A DNA stretch of 44,853 nucleotides, from NCBI RefSeq assembly GCF_009755355.1, contig NZ_WQLB01000038.1, positions 1 to 44,853 on the forward strand. Direction: 5' to 3'. Made by a program: the position numbers and the translations under genes. The stretch comes from Deinococcus arboris (GTDB lineage Bacteria; Deinococcota; Deinococci; Deinococcales; Deinococcaceae). Positions 1 to 9,744 of the stretch are shown here, piece after piece. The notes below the pieces were generated by a model. The model saw only the letters and a program-made list of their open reading frames with translations, had not been told where the DNA came from and ran no database searches. Every line of letters begins with the position of its first letter. The first letter of the stretch is position 1.

Positions 1-14
1 TTTTCAGACGCACT

Positions 15-645
15 TTATTGATTACGGCGTAGGTTTGTATCGATAAGGTGTTGCGGAAGGTCGATATACCGGACACGTGGCCACGCGCTGGTTAGCTTCT
101 CCTTCAGATCCATCAAGGTGCGAGCACAGAAGTTCCCGAGAACATTGCGTTTGACGTACGCCCACACCAACTCGATCGGGCCCTACTCAGGGGCATACGG
201 CGGCAAATACACCAACGAGAGGCGTTCCTGGCGAGCCACGAATGCCTGCACGACTTTCGCCCGATGGATGCTCGCATTGTCCAGCACCACCACAAGGTCC
301 TCAGACGCATGGCGCAGGAGGTGGTGAAAAACGAGGATCACATCCTCACCGCGGATCGCGCCTGTTTTGGTGTTCTGCAAGAACTGCCCAGCCGACGTGA
401 TGGCGCCGATGGTCGAGAGTTTTTCCCAGTGACGAGGGGTGTGACGCCCCTGGTGGACCAGGTCTGCCTGCGCACGCCATTCATCGCAAAGCCCACCTCA
501 TCGAGATACACGAGCGTGGCGCCTTCAGCGACCTTTTTTTTCAGCTCCGGGGCCACCTGTTCTTTCCAACTGGCGATCCGAAGTTCATTGCGTTCCGCTG
601 CTCGCCCATGGGGCATCTGCGGGGTAAAGCCCAATCGTCGCAGGT
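15..645 (-). pseudogene. IS630-family transposase remnant (truncated, frameshift, internal stop)
   Basis: This is the catalytic part of an IS630/Tc1-type DDE transposase read on the minus strand. All three acidic signatures are visible: VYLDEVGF, VVLDNASIHRA and, after an in-frame TAG, GPIELVWAYVKR. The TAG (about 180-183) replaces the usual Leu/Asn after LPPYAPE. A second lesion is a one-base frame change at a run of five A residues (minus strand, about 420-425), between GVTPLVTGK and LSTIGAITSAGQ. The N-terminal helix-turn-helix region is missing, because the gene is cut at 645/646 by the neighbouring IS4-type element and does not resume beyond it. The natural stop is at 15-17. The A-run could be a programmed frameshift site, which some IS630 elements use, but the TAG and the truncation make the copy inactive. 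Confidence 0.85.
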
Positions 646-663
646 TGACTACCAGTCAAAACT
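646..663 (+). repeat. Left inverted repeat of the IS4-type element
   Basis: TGACTACCAGTCAAAACT. It pairs with the reverse complement of 1749-1766 (TGACTACCCGTCGAAACT), with two mismatches. Confidence 0.8.
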
Positions 664-741
664 CGTGAGGGAATGAAAAAATCGGCTCGTGTAGCGTGTT
701 TTCTGCGATGAAGACACGACCGAACCGACCCCACACGATAC

Positions 742-1763
742 CATGCAGAGCGCGCTGAGGTCTGCCTTCCCCATTGACGCCCGCCGCCTTGAGGTGCTGG
801 CGGCGCTGATCCTGGCCATGGTGCAAGCCCGCAGTGTCGTGCTGTACAGCTTGAAGACCCATGTGCATCTCCCTAGACACGCGATACCAGCGGTTGCGCC
901 GGTTTGTCCGCTTTGACGTCCCTGATCACTTGTTTGCGCGCTTCGCATTGTCATTCCTGCCACACGGCGAGCTGCACCTGATCCTTGACTGGACGACTTG
1001 GAAACTGGGCAAACAGGACATCAATATTCTCCTGCTCTCTGCCGTCTGGGAAAGGTTCAGCCTGCCGCTGATGTGGACCCTGCTGCCCCACGGGGGAGCA
1101 GTTCGCAACAGGTGCGCGAAGCGCTCCTGACTCGCTTTCTCCAGTGCTGTCCCGAGCGGTCGCTCAGCAGTCTGCTGGCAGATCGCGAATTTATTAGCAA
1201 TGACGTGGTTTACGTTTTTGGATCAGCATGGCATTGCGCCCTGTATTCGTCTCCCCGCCACGACCACCATCGGGACCGGCAAATTGCCGGTCTGAGCCTG
1301 ATTCAAACAGCTCCAGACGGGTGAGATTCGTCGCTGGCACCGACGAATGGTGGTCTACGGCGTGTCATTACGTCTGTGTGCCACCAAGAATGCCGCTGGA
1401 GAAGTCTTGTACTTGGCGTACCAGGGCCACGCGTCAGTGAATCTGCGCCGCTATGCGCAGCGCTGGCAAGCAGAAAACCTGCACTCGGCCCTCAAAACCA
1501 GAGGCTTCAATCTGGAAGACACCGGCCTCACGCAGGCGGAGCGCATTTCGATCCTGCTCACCTGCGTGTCGGCCGCCTTCATCTGGGCCTGTGTGACGGG
1601 CCAAGTCCTGGCCGCCCAGCAGCCCGTAAAGCGGAAGAAACACGGACACCGCATGGTGTCCGCGTTCCGACTGGGTCTCGATCATCTGCAAGATCTCCTG
1701 CTTCATCCGTCGCCTTCGTCCTGGCAAGCACTTCAGGCTCTCATGCTTAGTTTCGACGGGTAG
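742..1763 (+). pseudogene. IS4-family transposase, multiple frameshifts
   Basis: Reading begins at ATG 742 (MQSALRSAFPIDARRLEVL) and must change frame at least four times to reach the end: near 870, 1100, 1215 and 1310-1345. The pieces give a normal IS4 layout. These are an N-terminal LEVLAALILAMVQAR segment, a first catalytic Asp in [11 protein letters not shown], a second Asp in LLADREFI, and the C-terminal signature YAQRWQAENLHSALK, which fits Y-x2-R-x3-E-x6-K exactly. The intact 3' third (from 1347) is open to the stop inside the right inverted repeat. The number of lesions points to true decay rather than base-calling error. The element cannot make its own transposase, but its ends look usable by one supplied in trans. 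Confidence 0.85.
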
Positions 1764-1766
1764 TCA
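1749..1766 (-). repeat. Right inverted repeat of the IS4-type element
   Basis: Read on the minus strand it is TGACTACCCGTCGAAACT. The transposase stop codon TAG (1761-1763) lies inside this repeat, which is compact even for an IS. Confidence 0.8.
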
Positions 1767-1767
1767 G

Positions 1768-3150
1768 GTGACCAACCATCCTTCTCTACCAGCAGCAATT
1801 TACCTCCGCGTGTCCGGCAAGCTCCAAGCCGGGCCTGACCGCTATGGCCTTCAGGCCCAGGAGCACGAGAGCCGCGCCTACGCTGCGCGCCTGGGCCTGA
1901 AGGTGGCGCGCGTGTACGTGGACCACATCACCGGCGTCAGCGATGACCGGCAGGCGTTCGGACAGCTGCTCAAAGATGCCCCGGCCTACAGCGCCGTCAT
2001 CCTGGGCGTGCAGGACCGCCTGGCGCGCGACGTGCCCTTGAGCTACACCATGCTGGGCGCCCTGCAGGACGCCGGCCTGAAGGTCTACAGCGCCGGTGAG
2101 GGTGCCCTCGACCTGGACGATGACTCCTCGGCCCTGGGCTTCGGGATCCGCGCGGTGATTGCCGATCAGGAGCGCCGCCGTATCCGCAAACGCATGTATG
2201 GCGGCAAGCTGGCCAAGGTGCGCGCCGGGCAGCCTGTGGCCCCCCTGAGCGCCTACGGGTGGCAGCGCGATGTCCTCCACGAAGAGCAGGCGCGCACCGT
2301 GCGCTGGATCTTCGACCAGCTGGAAACCAAAGGCACGCTGGCCGTGGTCAATGCCCTCGAAGCCCAGGGCGTCCCCTCCCCCACCGGGCGGCCACGCTGG
2401 CAGAAAAGCACCCTGCTGCAGCTGGTGGCCAACCCGGTCTACAAGGGCGTCTACGAGTACGGCCGCAAGGGCGAGCGCCTGACCCTGCCGGTCGAGGCCC
2501 TGGTGACCCCAGAGCAGTGGGCGCGGGTGAATGCGGCGGTGGTGGGGCGCTTCCGCAACCAGGGGCGCGCCGGGTCGCTGGCGCACATCTACCATCTGCA
2601 GGGCGTGGCCCACTGCGGCAGCTGTGGCAAGACCATCACGGCCTCCGAGGTGCAGCACCTGAAAAGCGGCGGCACGCTGCGCTACTACTTCTGCCGGGGC
2701 ACCCTGAAGATGGAAGGGGCCCATTGCCCCCACCGCACCTACTACCGGATCGAGGAGGTGCATGAGGTGGTCGAGGCCGCCCTGGGCCAGCTGGCGAGCG
2801 ACACGGCCGCCGTGCTGGGGTCGGTCGAGGCCGTGCCTGAAGTGCGTGCGGCGCCCCAGGACGCCCTGGCCCGCCTGGACGCCGAATGGGAGCGCTGGAA
2901 AGGGGCGTTGCGGGCCGGCGCCATCGAGCCCGAAGAGCTGGCCACCGAACGCCGGCGCATTGACGCAGCGCGGGCCCGGCTGCTGGAGGCCCCGGCCACG
3001 ACACCCCAGCTCGACGTGCAGGCCTGGCAGGCCGCTTTGCAGGAGCAGCGGGCCCAGCTGTCTCTGGGTGAGGCGCTGCGCGCGGCGGGGATCACGGTGC
3101 TGCTGTCGCCGGGCGGGGCTGTGACATTTCGAATACGGGCCAGCGGGTAG
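1768..3150 (+). CDS. Large serine recombinase / site-specific integrase
   Basis: A 460-residue large serine recombinase of the phage integrase and transposon type. The N-terminal resolvase domain has the nucleophile Ser16 in YLRVS and the arginine motifs DRLARD and ERRRIRKRM. It is followed by a recombinase domain (about 165-270) and a zinc ribbon with CGSCGK near 285 and two further cysteines near 315-325. A C-terminal helical segment (about 335-440) suits the coiled coil that controls synapsis direction. Length is normal for the family. The GTG start is one base after the end of the IS4-type element, so its native promoter and leader have probably been displaced, and no clear ribosome binding site remains. 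No excisionase or other phage gene is next to it. Its stop codon TAG coincides with the first bases of the putative miaB -10 box, so one attachment site may lie at this junction. It may be a solitary remnant or the end of an element extending left of the window. Confidence 0.9.
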   Translation: MTNHPSLPAAIYLRVSGKLQAGPDRYGLQAQEHESRAYAARLGLKVARVYVDHITGVSDDRQAFGQLLKDAPAYSAVILGVQDRLARDVPLSYTMLGALQDAGLKVYSAGEGALDLDDDSSALGFGIRAVIADQERRRIRKRMYGGKLAKVRAGQPVAPLSAYGWQRDVLHEEQARTVRWIFDQLETKGTLAVVNALEAQGVPSPTGRPRWQKSTLLQLVANPVYKGVYEYGRKGERLTLPVEALVTPEQWARVNAAVVGRFRNQGRAGSLAHIYHLQGVAHCGSCGKTITASEVQHLKSGGTLRYYFCRGTLKMEGAHCPHRTYYRIEEVHEVVEAALGQLASDTAAVLGSVEAVPEVRAAPQDALARLDAEWERWKGALRAGAIEPEELATERRRIDAARARLLEAPATTPQLDVQAWQAALQEQRAQLSLGEALRAAGITVLLSPGGAVTFRIRASG

Positions 3151-3153
3151 AAT
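3148..3153 (+). promoter_or_regulatory. Putative -10 box of miaB (TAGAAT) overlapping recombinase stop
   Basis: TAGAAT sits six bases before ATG 3160, the spacing of leaderless transcripts in this window. The first three bases are the recombinase stop codon. No good -35 was found. Confidence 0.5.
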
Positions 3154-3159
3154 CGCCGA

Positions 3160-3198
3160 ATGCGTTTTGCGGAACTTCTGAACAAAGGAAATCTATAA
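3160..3198 (+). CDS. Possible 12-codon leader ORF upstream of miaB
   Basis: ATG 3160 opens a 12-codon reading frame ([12 protein letters not shown]) that stops at TAA 3196-3198, one base before the GTG start of miaB. It begins six bases after a TAGAAT box, so it would be the first frame read on a leaderless transcript. The miaB ribosome binding site (AAAGGAA, 3184-3190) lies inside it. Whether it is translated is unknown. The arrangement suits re-initiation or translational coupling. Confidence 0.4.
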   Translation: MRFAELLNKGNL

Positions 3199-3199
3199 G

Positions 3200-4579
3200 G
3201 TGCGCGCCCACCTGATTACTTACGGCTGTCAAATGAACGAGTACGACACGCACCTCGTTCAGTCTCAACTGGTCAGTTTTGGCGCCGATATCGTGGAATC
3301 GGTGGACGAGGCCGATTTTGTCCTGATTAACACCTGCGCCGTGCGCGGCAAGCCGGTCGAGAAGGTGCGCAGCGTCCTGGGGAAGCTGCGCAAGGCCAAA
3401 GAGCACCGCCCGCTGGTGGTGGGCATGATGGGCTGCCTGGCGCAGCTGGAAGAAGGGCAGCAGATGGCCCGCAAGTTTGGCGTGGACGTGCTGCTGGGAC
3501 CAGGCAGTCTGCTGGACATCGGCAAGGCGCTGGAAACCAACGACCGGTTCTGGGGGCTGGCCTTCAAGGATGAGCTGCACGACCACATTCCGCCGCCCCC
3601 CACTGGCAAATTGCAGGCGCACCTGACCATCATGCGCGGCTGCGACCACCACTGCACCTACTGCATCGTGCCCACCACGCGCGGGCCACAGGTCAGCCGC
3701 CACCCGGACGATATTCTGCGCGAGCTGGACACTCTTCTGGCGGCGGGCGTGCAGGAAGTGACCCTGCTGGGTCAGAACGTGAATGCCTACGGGGTAGACG
3801 GTGGGGCACGGCTGGGCGGTTACCCGAGTTTTGCCAACCTCCTGCGTCTGGTCGGCCAGAGTGGCGTCCGGCGCATCAAGTTCACGACCAGTCACCCCAT
3901 GAACTTCACCGAGGACGTGGCCGCCACGATGGCCGAAACCCCGGCGGTGTGCGAATACGTGCATCTGCCGGTGCAAAGTGGCAGCAGCCGCGTGCTCAGG
4001 CGCATGGCCCGCGAATACACCCGCGAGAAGTACCTGGCCCACATTGCCGATATCCGCAAGCACATGCCGGATGTGGTGCTGGCCACCGACATCATCGTGG
4101 GCTTTCCCGGCGAGACTGAGGAGGACTTTCAGGAGACCCTCAGCCTTTACGACGAGGTCGGCTACGACAGCGCCTATATGTTCGCCTACAGCGCCCGCCC
4201 CGGCACGCCCAGCTACAAGCACTTTGACGACCTGCCGCGTGAGGTCAAGACCGAGCGCCTGAGCCGCCTGATTGCCAAACAGAAAGACTGGAGTGCCCGC
4301 AAGAACGCTGGGAAGATTGGCACGGTGCAGGAGGTGCTGCTGCGCGGCGACGCCCACGACGCCAACTTTCTGGAGGGCCACACGCGCGGCAACCACCCCA
4401 CGGTCGTTCCCAAGGTCATGGGCATCACGGGCGCAGGTATCTATCAGGTGCGTATCAACCACGCCACGCCACATGTCATGTACGGCAAGCTGCTGGACGC
4501 CCAGGGCAACGAGCTTCCCGAACTGCCCAAGCACAACCCCGAAGCAGCGGCTCTGAGTGCGCCACTGGCGATGGCCTGA
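3200..4579 (+). CDS. miaB: tRNA-2-methylthio-N6-dimethylallyladenosine synthase MiaB
   Basis: A 459-residue methylthiotransferase that adds the 2-methylthio group to i6A37 of tRNAs reading UNN codons. The N-terminal UPF0004 domain has cluster-binding Cys10 (TYGCQMN), Cys46 (NTCAVRGK) and Cys79 (GCLAQ). The radical SAM domain has CxxxCxxC at Cys148, Cys152 and Cys155 ([10 protein letters not shown]). A TRAM-type RNA-binding region ends the protein. Length and domain order are those of the family. The GTG start is chosen because of the upstream AAAGGAA and because the MiaB-typical N-terminus ([14 protein letters not shown]) begins here. A short leader ORF ends one base upstream. A strong hairpin terminator follows, so the gene is probably monocistronic. 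Confidence 0.97.
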   Translation: MRAHLITYGCQMNEYDTHLVQSQLVSFGADIVESVDEADFVLINTCAVRGKPVEKVRSVLGKLRKAKEHRPLVVGMMGCLAQLEEGQQMARKFGVDVLLGPGSLLDIGKALETNDRFWGLAFKDELHDHIPPPPTGKLQAHLTIMRGCDHHCTYCIVPTTRGPQVSRHPDDILRELDTLLAAGVQEVTLLGQNVNAYGVDGGARLGGYPSFANLLRLVGQSGVRRIKFTTSHPMNFTEDVAATMAETPAVCEYVHLPVQSGSSRVLRRMAREYTREKYLAHIADIRKHMPDVVLATDIIVGFPGETEEDFQETLSLYDEVGYDSAYMFAYSARPGTPSYKHFDDLPREVKTERLSRLIAKQKDWSARKNAGKIGTVQEVLLRGDAHDANFLEGHTRGNHPTVVPKVMGITGAGIYQVRINHATPHVMYGKLLDAQGNELPELPKHNPEAAALSAPLAMA

Positions 4580-4603
4580 GCCGCGCCGTCCAATGTCTTT
4601 TAA

Positions 4604-4631
4604 GCCCGCCTGAAGATACCCTCAGGCGGGC
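4604..4631 (+). terminator. Terminator after miaB
   Basis: A 10-base perfect stem (GCCCGCCTGA / TCAGGCGGGC) with an 8-base loop, 25 bases after the miaB stop. There is no strong T tract. Confidence 0.7.
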
Positions 4632-4661
4632 GTCACATTCGGGTCAGGATGAGCGAGCACA

Positions 4662-5225
4662 GTGAAGCGCATGAAACGAGTAAGTATGGCAGCGGTAGGG
4701 GTAGCAGGGCTTCTGGCAAGTTGCAATGTAGTTGTAATCCCGCCCGATTATATAGGCGATAATAGTGTTCAGTTGAGAACCACATTCATCCAGGAAGGAA
4801 CTAACGCCTACGTTGCGTGCGACCGTATTTTCTTCAATGATGGAAGCAGTAATACGCAGAACATCGTCGTAGCAGAGTTCGCGGGCAGTGGTTTTAATTT
4901 GGCGACCCTGGAACTCACTGGCGATATTTCTCAATCAAAGACTGCCAAACAGTTCCCCGTAAGTGACCTAAGAACCTCTAATCGCGGCAATTATCTCATT
5001 GATTACGTGGTTGACAGTGGGGTCTTGCCTGCCAGCGTTGAGGCTCAAGCAATCGCCACGAAGCCACTGTACCGCTACGTCCGAACCTCGAACGTGCAGA
5101 GGGGCCGCTTCAATGGCAAGGTAACCGTGAGCAACAACTCCAGTTCCGACAGCGCCACCTCGCAGAACTACATCCCGGTGTATACCGCTTGTACCGCGCT
5201 GGGTGACGCCGTTTCTCCCGATTGA
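4662..5225 (+). CDS. Putative small lipoprotein of unknown function
   Basis: A 187-residue exported protein with a basic start (MKRMKR), a hydrophobic stretch and a lipobox LLASC, placing the lipidated Cys near residue 21. No known domain is recognised in the mature part, which is rich in Asn, Ser and Thr and predicted to be mostly beta strand. Base composition is clearly lower in G+C than the neighbours (many AAT, GTA and ATA codons), which suggests recent arrival or relaxed selection. The start is GTG 4662 with AGGAT upstream; ATG 4671 is an equal alternative and would shorten the signal peptide. It stands alone between two terminators. Confidence 0.75.
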   Translation: MKRMKRVSMAAVGVAGLLASCNVVVIPPDYIGDNSVQLRTTFIQEGTNAYVACDRIFFNDGSSNTQNIVVAEFAGSGFNLATLELTGDISQSKTAKQFPVSDLRTSNRGNYLIDYVVDSGVLPASVEAQAIATKPLYRYVRTSNVQRGRFNGKVTVSNNSSSDSATSQNYIPVYTACTALGDAVSPD

Positions 5226-5235
5226 ATGTCAAACA

Positions 5236-5265
5236 AAAGGCGGCCCCATATGGGGCCGCCTTTTT
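5236..5265. terminator. Bidirectional terminator
   Basis: An 11-base perfect stem, AAGGCGGCCCC with its complement around an ATAT loop. A-rich on the left and T6 on the right, so it can end the lipoprotein gene and the convergent dioxygenase gene. Confidence 0.9.
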
Positions 5266-5267
5266 TC

Positions 5268-6218
5268 TCAGGTCAGCGGCGTCAATCCCGCTTCAATCTG
5301 TGGGCGCCTGGGCTCCAGAAACGGCGCGAGAATCAGGGTTTCGCCCAGGTGGGCCGGGTCTTCATCCACGGCGAACCCAGGGCCGTCTGTGGCCAGTTCA
5401 ATCAGGACGCCCTGCGGCTCCCGGTAGTAGATGCTCTGAAACCAGTGGCGGTCCACCTCGCCGCTGGTGCGCAGTCCCAGGCCGCTCAGATGGGCATTCC
5501 AGGCGTGGTAGTGCCCGTCTTGCACCCGCAGGGCCAGATGATGCACGCCGCCGGCGCCAGGGCGGGCTGGGGGCAGCGCAGGGTTAATGCGCAGGTGCAG
5601 TTCGGCGTGGGGACCTCCTTCGCCCATCTGGTAGACCTGAACGGTGTGCGCCGCGTTCTCCGGATCGGGATAGGTGCCGCTGGCCGTCAGCCCAAACGCC
5701 CGCTCCAGCACCCGCGCAGTGGGAAAGAGGTTCGGCAGGGTCAGCTCAGCAGGCCCCAGGCCGTAGATTTGATGCTCTGCGGGGACAGAACTTCCTGTCC
5801 AGACCACGCCCTGAGGCCCACCCTCGACCAGACTCAGGCGCTGTCCCTCAGGGTCGTGGACGTCCAGATGCGGCCGCCCAGCGCGGGTGACGGGTGTGAC
5901 CTGAAGGCCCTGCTCTTCCAGATGTCCCCGCCACCACTCCAGCGACCCCAGTGGCACCCGCAAACTGGTGCGCGAGATGCTGTGGTTGCCGGGCTGCTCG
6001 GGCGGCACTGGCCACTCGAAGAAGGTCAGGTCGCTGCCGGGACTGCCCTCAGCATCGGCGTAGAACAGATGGTAGGCAGTCACGTCGTCCTGATTCACGG
6101 TTTTCTTGACCAGCCGCAGCCCCATCACCCCAGTGTAGAAGCGCAGATTTTCGCGGGCATTGGCGGTAACGGCCGTGACATGGTGCAGGCCATGCGGAAC
6201 AAGAGGGATCGTCGTCAT
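5268..6218 (-). CDS. Ring-cleaving dioxygenase, VOC/glyoxalase family (MhqO-like)
   Basis: A 316-residue two-module vicinal-oxygen-chelate protein. The N-terminal module begins GLHHVTAVTANARENLRFY, with the first metal-ligand His. The second begins GVHHLALRVQDG and is followed by a RHWFQSIYYREPQGVLIELATD block, which supplies the late Glu ligand. This layout is that of the hydroquinone/catechol ring-cleaving dioxygenases (MhqA/MhqO group), which in Firmicutes are induced by quinones through a MarR-type repressor. Here a 20-base palindrome sits just upstream of the -10 box and suggests similar control. The start is ATG 6218, six bases after TAGGAT, so the mRNA is probably leaderless. Substrate is inferred from family only; another aromatic extradiol or a glyoxalase-like role is possible. 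Confidence 0.9.
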   Translation of the reverse strand: MTTIPLVPHGLHHVTAVTANARENLRFYTGVMGLRLVKKTVNQDDVTAYHLFYADAEGSPGSDLTFFEWPVPPEQPGNHSISRTSLRVPLGSLEWWRGHLEEQGLQVTPVTRAGRPHLDVHDPEGQRLSLVEGGPQGVVWTGSSVPAEHQIYGLGPAELTLPNLFPTARVLERAFGLTASGTYPDPENAAHTVQVYQMGEGGPHAELHLRINPALPPARPGAGGVHHLALRVQDGHYHAWNAHLSGLGLRTSGEVDRHWFQSIYYREPQGVLIELATDGPGFAVDEDPAHLGETLILAPFLEPRRPQIEAGLTPLT

Positions 6219-6224
6219 GGTTCT

Positions 6225-6250
6225 ATCCTAATCGTTTAATGTTGAGCGAT
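6225..6250 (-). promoter_or_regulatory. Leaderless promoter plus palindromic operator of the dioxygenase gene
   Basis: On the minus strand TAGGAT (6225-6230) lies six bases before the ATG. Directly upstream (6231-6250) is an imperfect 10+10 inverted repeat, ATCGTTTAAT then GTTGAGCGAT, with seven of ten paired positions, including ATCG/CGAT ends. Size and position inside the -35/-10 spacer are typical of a MarR-family repressor site. The regulator gene is not in the window. Confidence 0.6.
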
Positions 6251-6315
6251 TGTGATGGGCCAACGCTGGCTAAGGTGGATGACCGCTAGAGGGGGGCTGG
6301 CCCGCCTCAGCCCCC

Positions 6316-8400
<2,085 letters not shown>

Positions 8401-8507
8401 GGTGGGGTGGCCTCCTTGGGTGGGGGCGGGGGAAGGGCTTGAGGTTGGCGGCCCCAGCTTTCCACGATTCGGAAAGGGGGTCAAACACGCGCGCGTTCAC
8501 TGTGTCC

Positions 8508-8536
8508 GTTCACGTTCATTCTGGGCGGAGTATGCT
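8508..8536 (+). promoter_or_regulatory. Leaderless promoter of the quinone oxidoreductase gene
   Basis: A GTTCAC -35-like hexamer (8508-8513), a 17-base spacer and TATGCT (8531-8536), followed seven bases later by ATG 8544. Confidence 0.6.
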
Positions 8537-8543
8537 GCGCCGC

Positions 8544-9533
8544 ATGACCGACACCATGCAGGCTATCCGGGTCGAGCGTCTTGGCCCTCCCGACGTGATG
8601 CAGCTTCAGGACGTGCCCGTGCCGCAGCCTGGCCCCGGTGAGGTGCGAATTGAGGTCGAGGCCGTGGGCATCAACTTTGCCGACGCCCTGGCCGTGGCCG
8701 GCGAATACCTGACGCGCACCCGCGTGCCCTACACGCCAGGCATGGAGTTTGCTGGCCGGGTGGAATCGCTGGGCGAGGGCGTCAGCGGCGTGCAGCCAGG
8801 GCAGCGGGTGGCGGCGCTGGGCGGCAGCGGCGCCCTGGCCCGCTACGCCACTGTGAACGCGGCGGGCCTGATCCCCGTGCCCCAGAGCCTCAGTGGAGCG
8901 CAGGCCGCCGCCTTTCCGGTGTCGTACTTCACGGCCTACCACGGCCTGAAGACGCTGGGCCACGGTCAAGCGGGCGAATGGGTGCTGGTGCAGGCCGCCG
9001 CCGGCGCGCTGGGCACCGCCAGCGTTCAGCTGGCCAAGGCCCTGGGCCTGAACGTCGTGGCCCTGGCCAGTACCGAGGAAAAGCTGGACCTGGCCCGCCG
9101 CCTGGGCGCCGACGTGACGCTGCGGCAAGATGACCCCGAGCGCGTGCAGAAAGTCAGGGACGCCGCTGGCGGCAAGGGCGTACCACTGATTCTGGAAGTC
9201 GTGGGAGGCGCGCGCTTTCAGGAAAGCCTGGACATGGCCGCCAGCCAGGGCCGCATCATCGTAATTGGCAACGCCAGCCGGGAACAGGCGAACCTGCGCC
9301 CTGTCGAACTGATGAAACGCAACCTGACCGTCACGGGCCTGTGGCTGACCAGCCTGATGGGAGACCGCCAGGCCACCGCCGAGGCTGCGCAGGTGCTGGG
9401 CGAACTCGTGGCCAGCGGACAAGTGGTCCCCCAGGTCGGCCCCACCTACCCCCTGGCCCAGAGTGCCCAGGCGTTTCAGGACCTTCTGGACAGAAAGACG
9501 ACCGGCAAGGTGATTATCGAACCGGGGCAGTAA
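8544..9533 (+). CDS. qor: NAD(P)H:quinone oxidoreductase, zinc-free MDR family
   Basis: A 329-residue medium-chain dehydrogenase/reductase of the quinone oxidoreductase class. The N-terminal GroES-like fold carries VEAVGINFADALAVAGEY and PYTPGMEFAGRVESLGEGV. The Rossmann part has the nucleotide-binding segment VQAAAGALGTASVQLAKALG, a variant of the AAGGVG motif. The Cys/His ligands of zinc-dependent alcohol dehydrogenases are absent. It is expected to reduce quinones or enones in the cytoplasm with NADPH. ATG 8544 (MTDTMQAIRVERLG) fits both family start and leaderless promoter. ATG 8532 and more distant in-frame starts are less likely because they overlap or precede the promoter. Confidence 0.92.
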   Translation: MTDTMQAIRVERLGPPDVMQLQDVPVPQPGPGEVRIEVEAVGINFADALAVAGEYLTRTRVPYTPGMEFAGRVESLGEGVSGVQPGQRVAALGGSGALARYATVNAAGLIPVPQSLSGAQAAAFPVSYFTAYHGLKTLGHGQAGEWVLVQAAAGALGTASVQLAKALGLNVVALASTEEKLDLARRLGADVTLRQDDPERVQKVRDAAGGKGVPLILEVVGGARFQESLDMAASQGRIIVIGNASREQANLRPVELMKRNLTVTGLWLTSLMGDRQATAEAAQVLGELVASGQVVPQVGPTYPLAQSAQAFQDLLDRKTTGKVIIEPGQ

Positions 9534-9555
9534 GGCAACAGGCGACTCCCCTGCC

Positions 9556-9582
9556 AGGCCCCCCATCAGGGGCCTTAATTTA
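9556..9582 (+). terminator. Terminator after qor
   Basis: Stem AGGCCCC / GGGGCCT around a 6-base loop, followed by TAATTTA. Confidence 0.75.
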
Positions 9583-9618
9583 CTTCATCAAGAAATCATC
9601 TTAGACTGAGTACACATC

Positions 9619-9654
9619 TGAGGCCAACGGTGGCATCCGCTTCCGTTGGCCTCA
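9619..9654 (+). other. Perfect 12-base hairpin in the leader of the AAR-like operon
   Basis: TGAGGCCAACGG and CCGTTGGCCTCA are perfect inverted repeats around a 12-base loop, about 90 bases upstream of ATG 9745. No T tract follows. It may be a second terminator, an attenuator-like element or a dispersed repeat; the sequence alone does not decide. Confidence 0.55.
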
Positions 9655-9744
9655 TGTTGTGTCCGCTTCCGGTCACGCCCTGGTCATGGACCGCCAGTCA
9701 CAGTGCCTGCAGGTCCAGTCAATACGCTCCCCTGTGAGGTCGCT

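Larger units (their letters stand above)
646..1766 (+). mobile_element. IS4-type insertion sequence, complete ends, decayed transposase
   Basis: The 1121-base element is bounded by 18-base imperfect inverted repeats that match at 16 of 18 positions. It holds one transposase gene on the plus strand carrying the IS4 YREK signature. It lies inside the IS630 remnant on its left and ends one base before the start codon of a serine recombinase on its right. Flanks share only GGT (643-645 and 1767-1769), not the 8-12 base duplication usual for the IS4 family. The present junctions may therefore come from a later deletion rather than a simple insertion. Confidence 0.8.

Noticed and set aside
643..1769. 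GGT on both sides of the IS4-type element as a target duplication
   Set aside because: Three bases are too few for this family and easily occur by chance; the two flanks also belong to different genes.
1768..3150. The serine recombinase as integrase of the right-hand prophage
   Set aside because: More than 34 kb of ordinary chromosomal genes separate them, and the prophage continues out of the window on the other side.
3092..4534. 480-residue open frame on the minus strand
   Set aside because: It lies opposite miaB and has shadow-type composition.
5226..6239. 337-residue open frame on the plus strand
   Set aside because: It is antisense to the VOC dioxygenase, which has a clear promoter and metal-ligand motifs.
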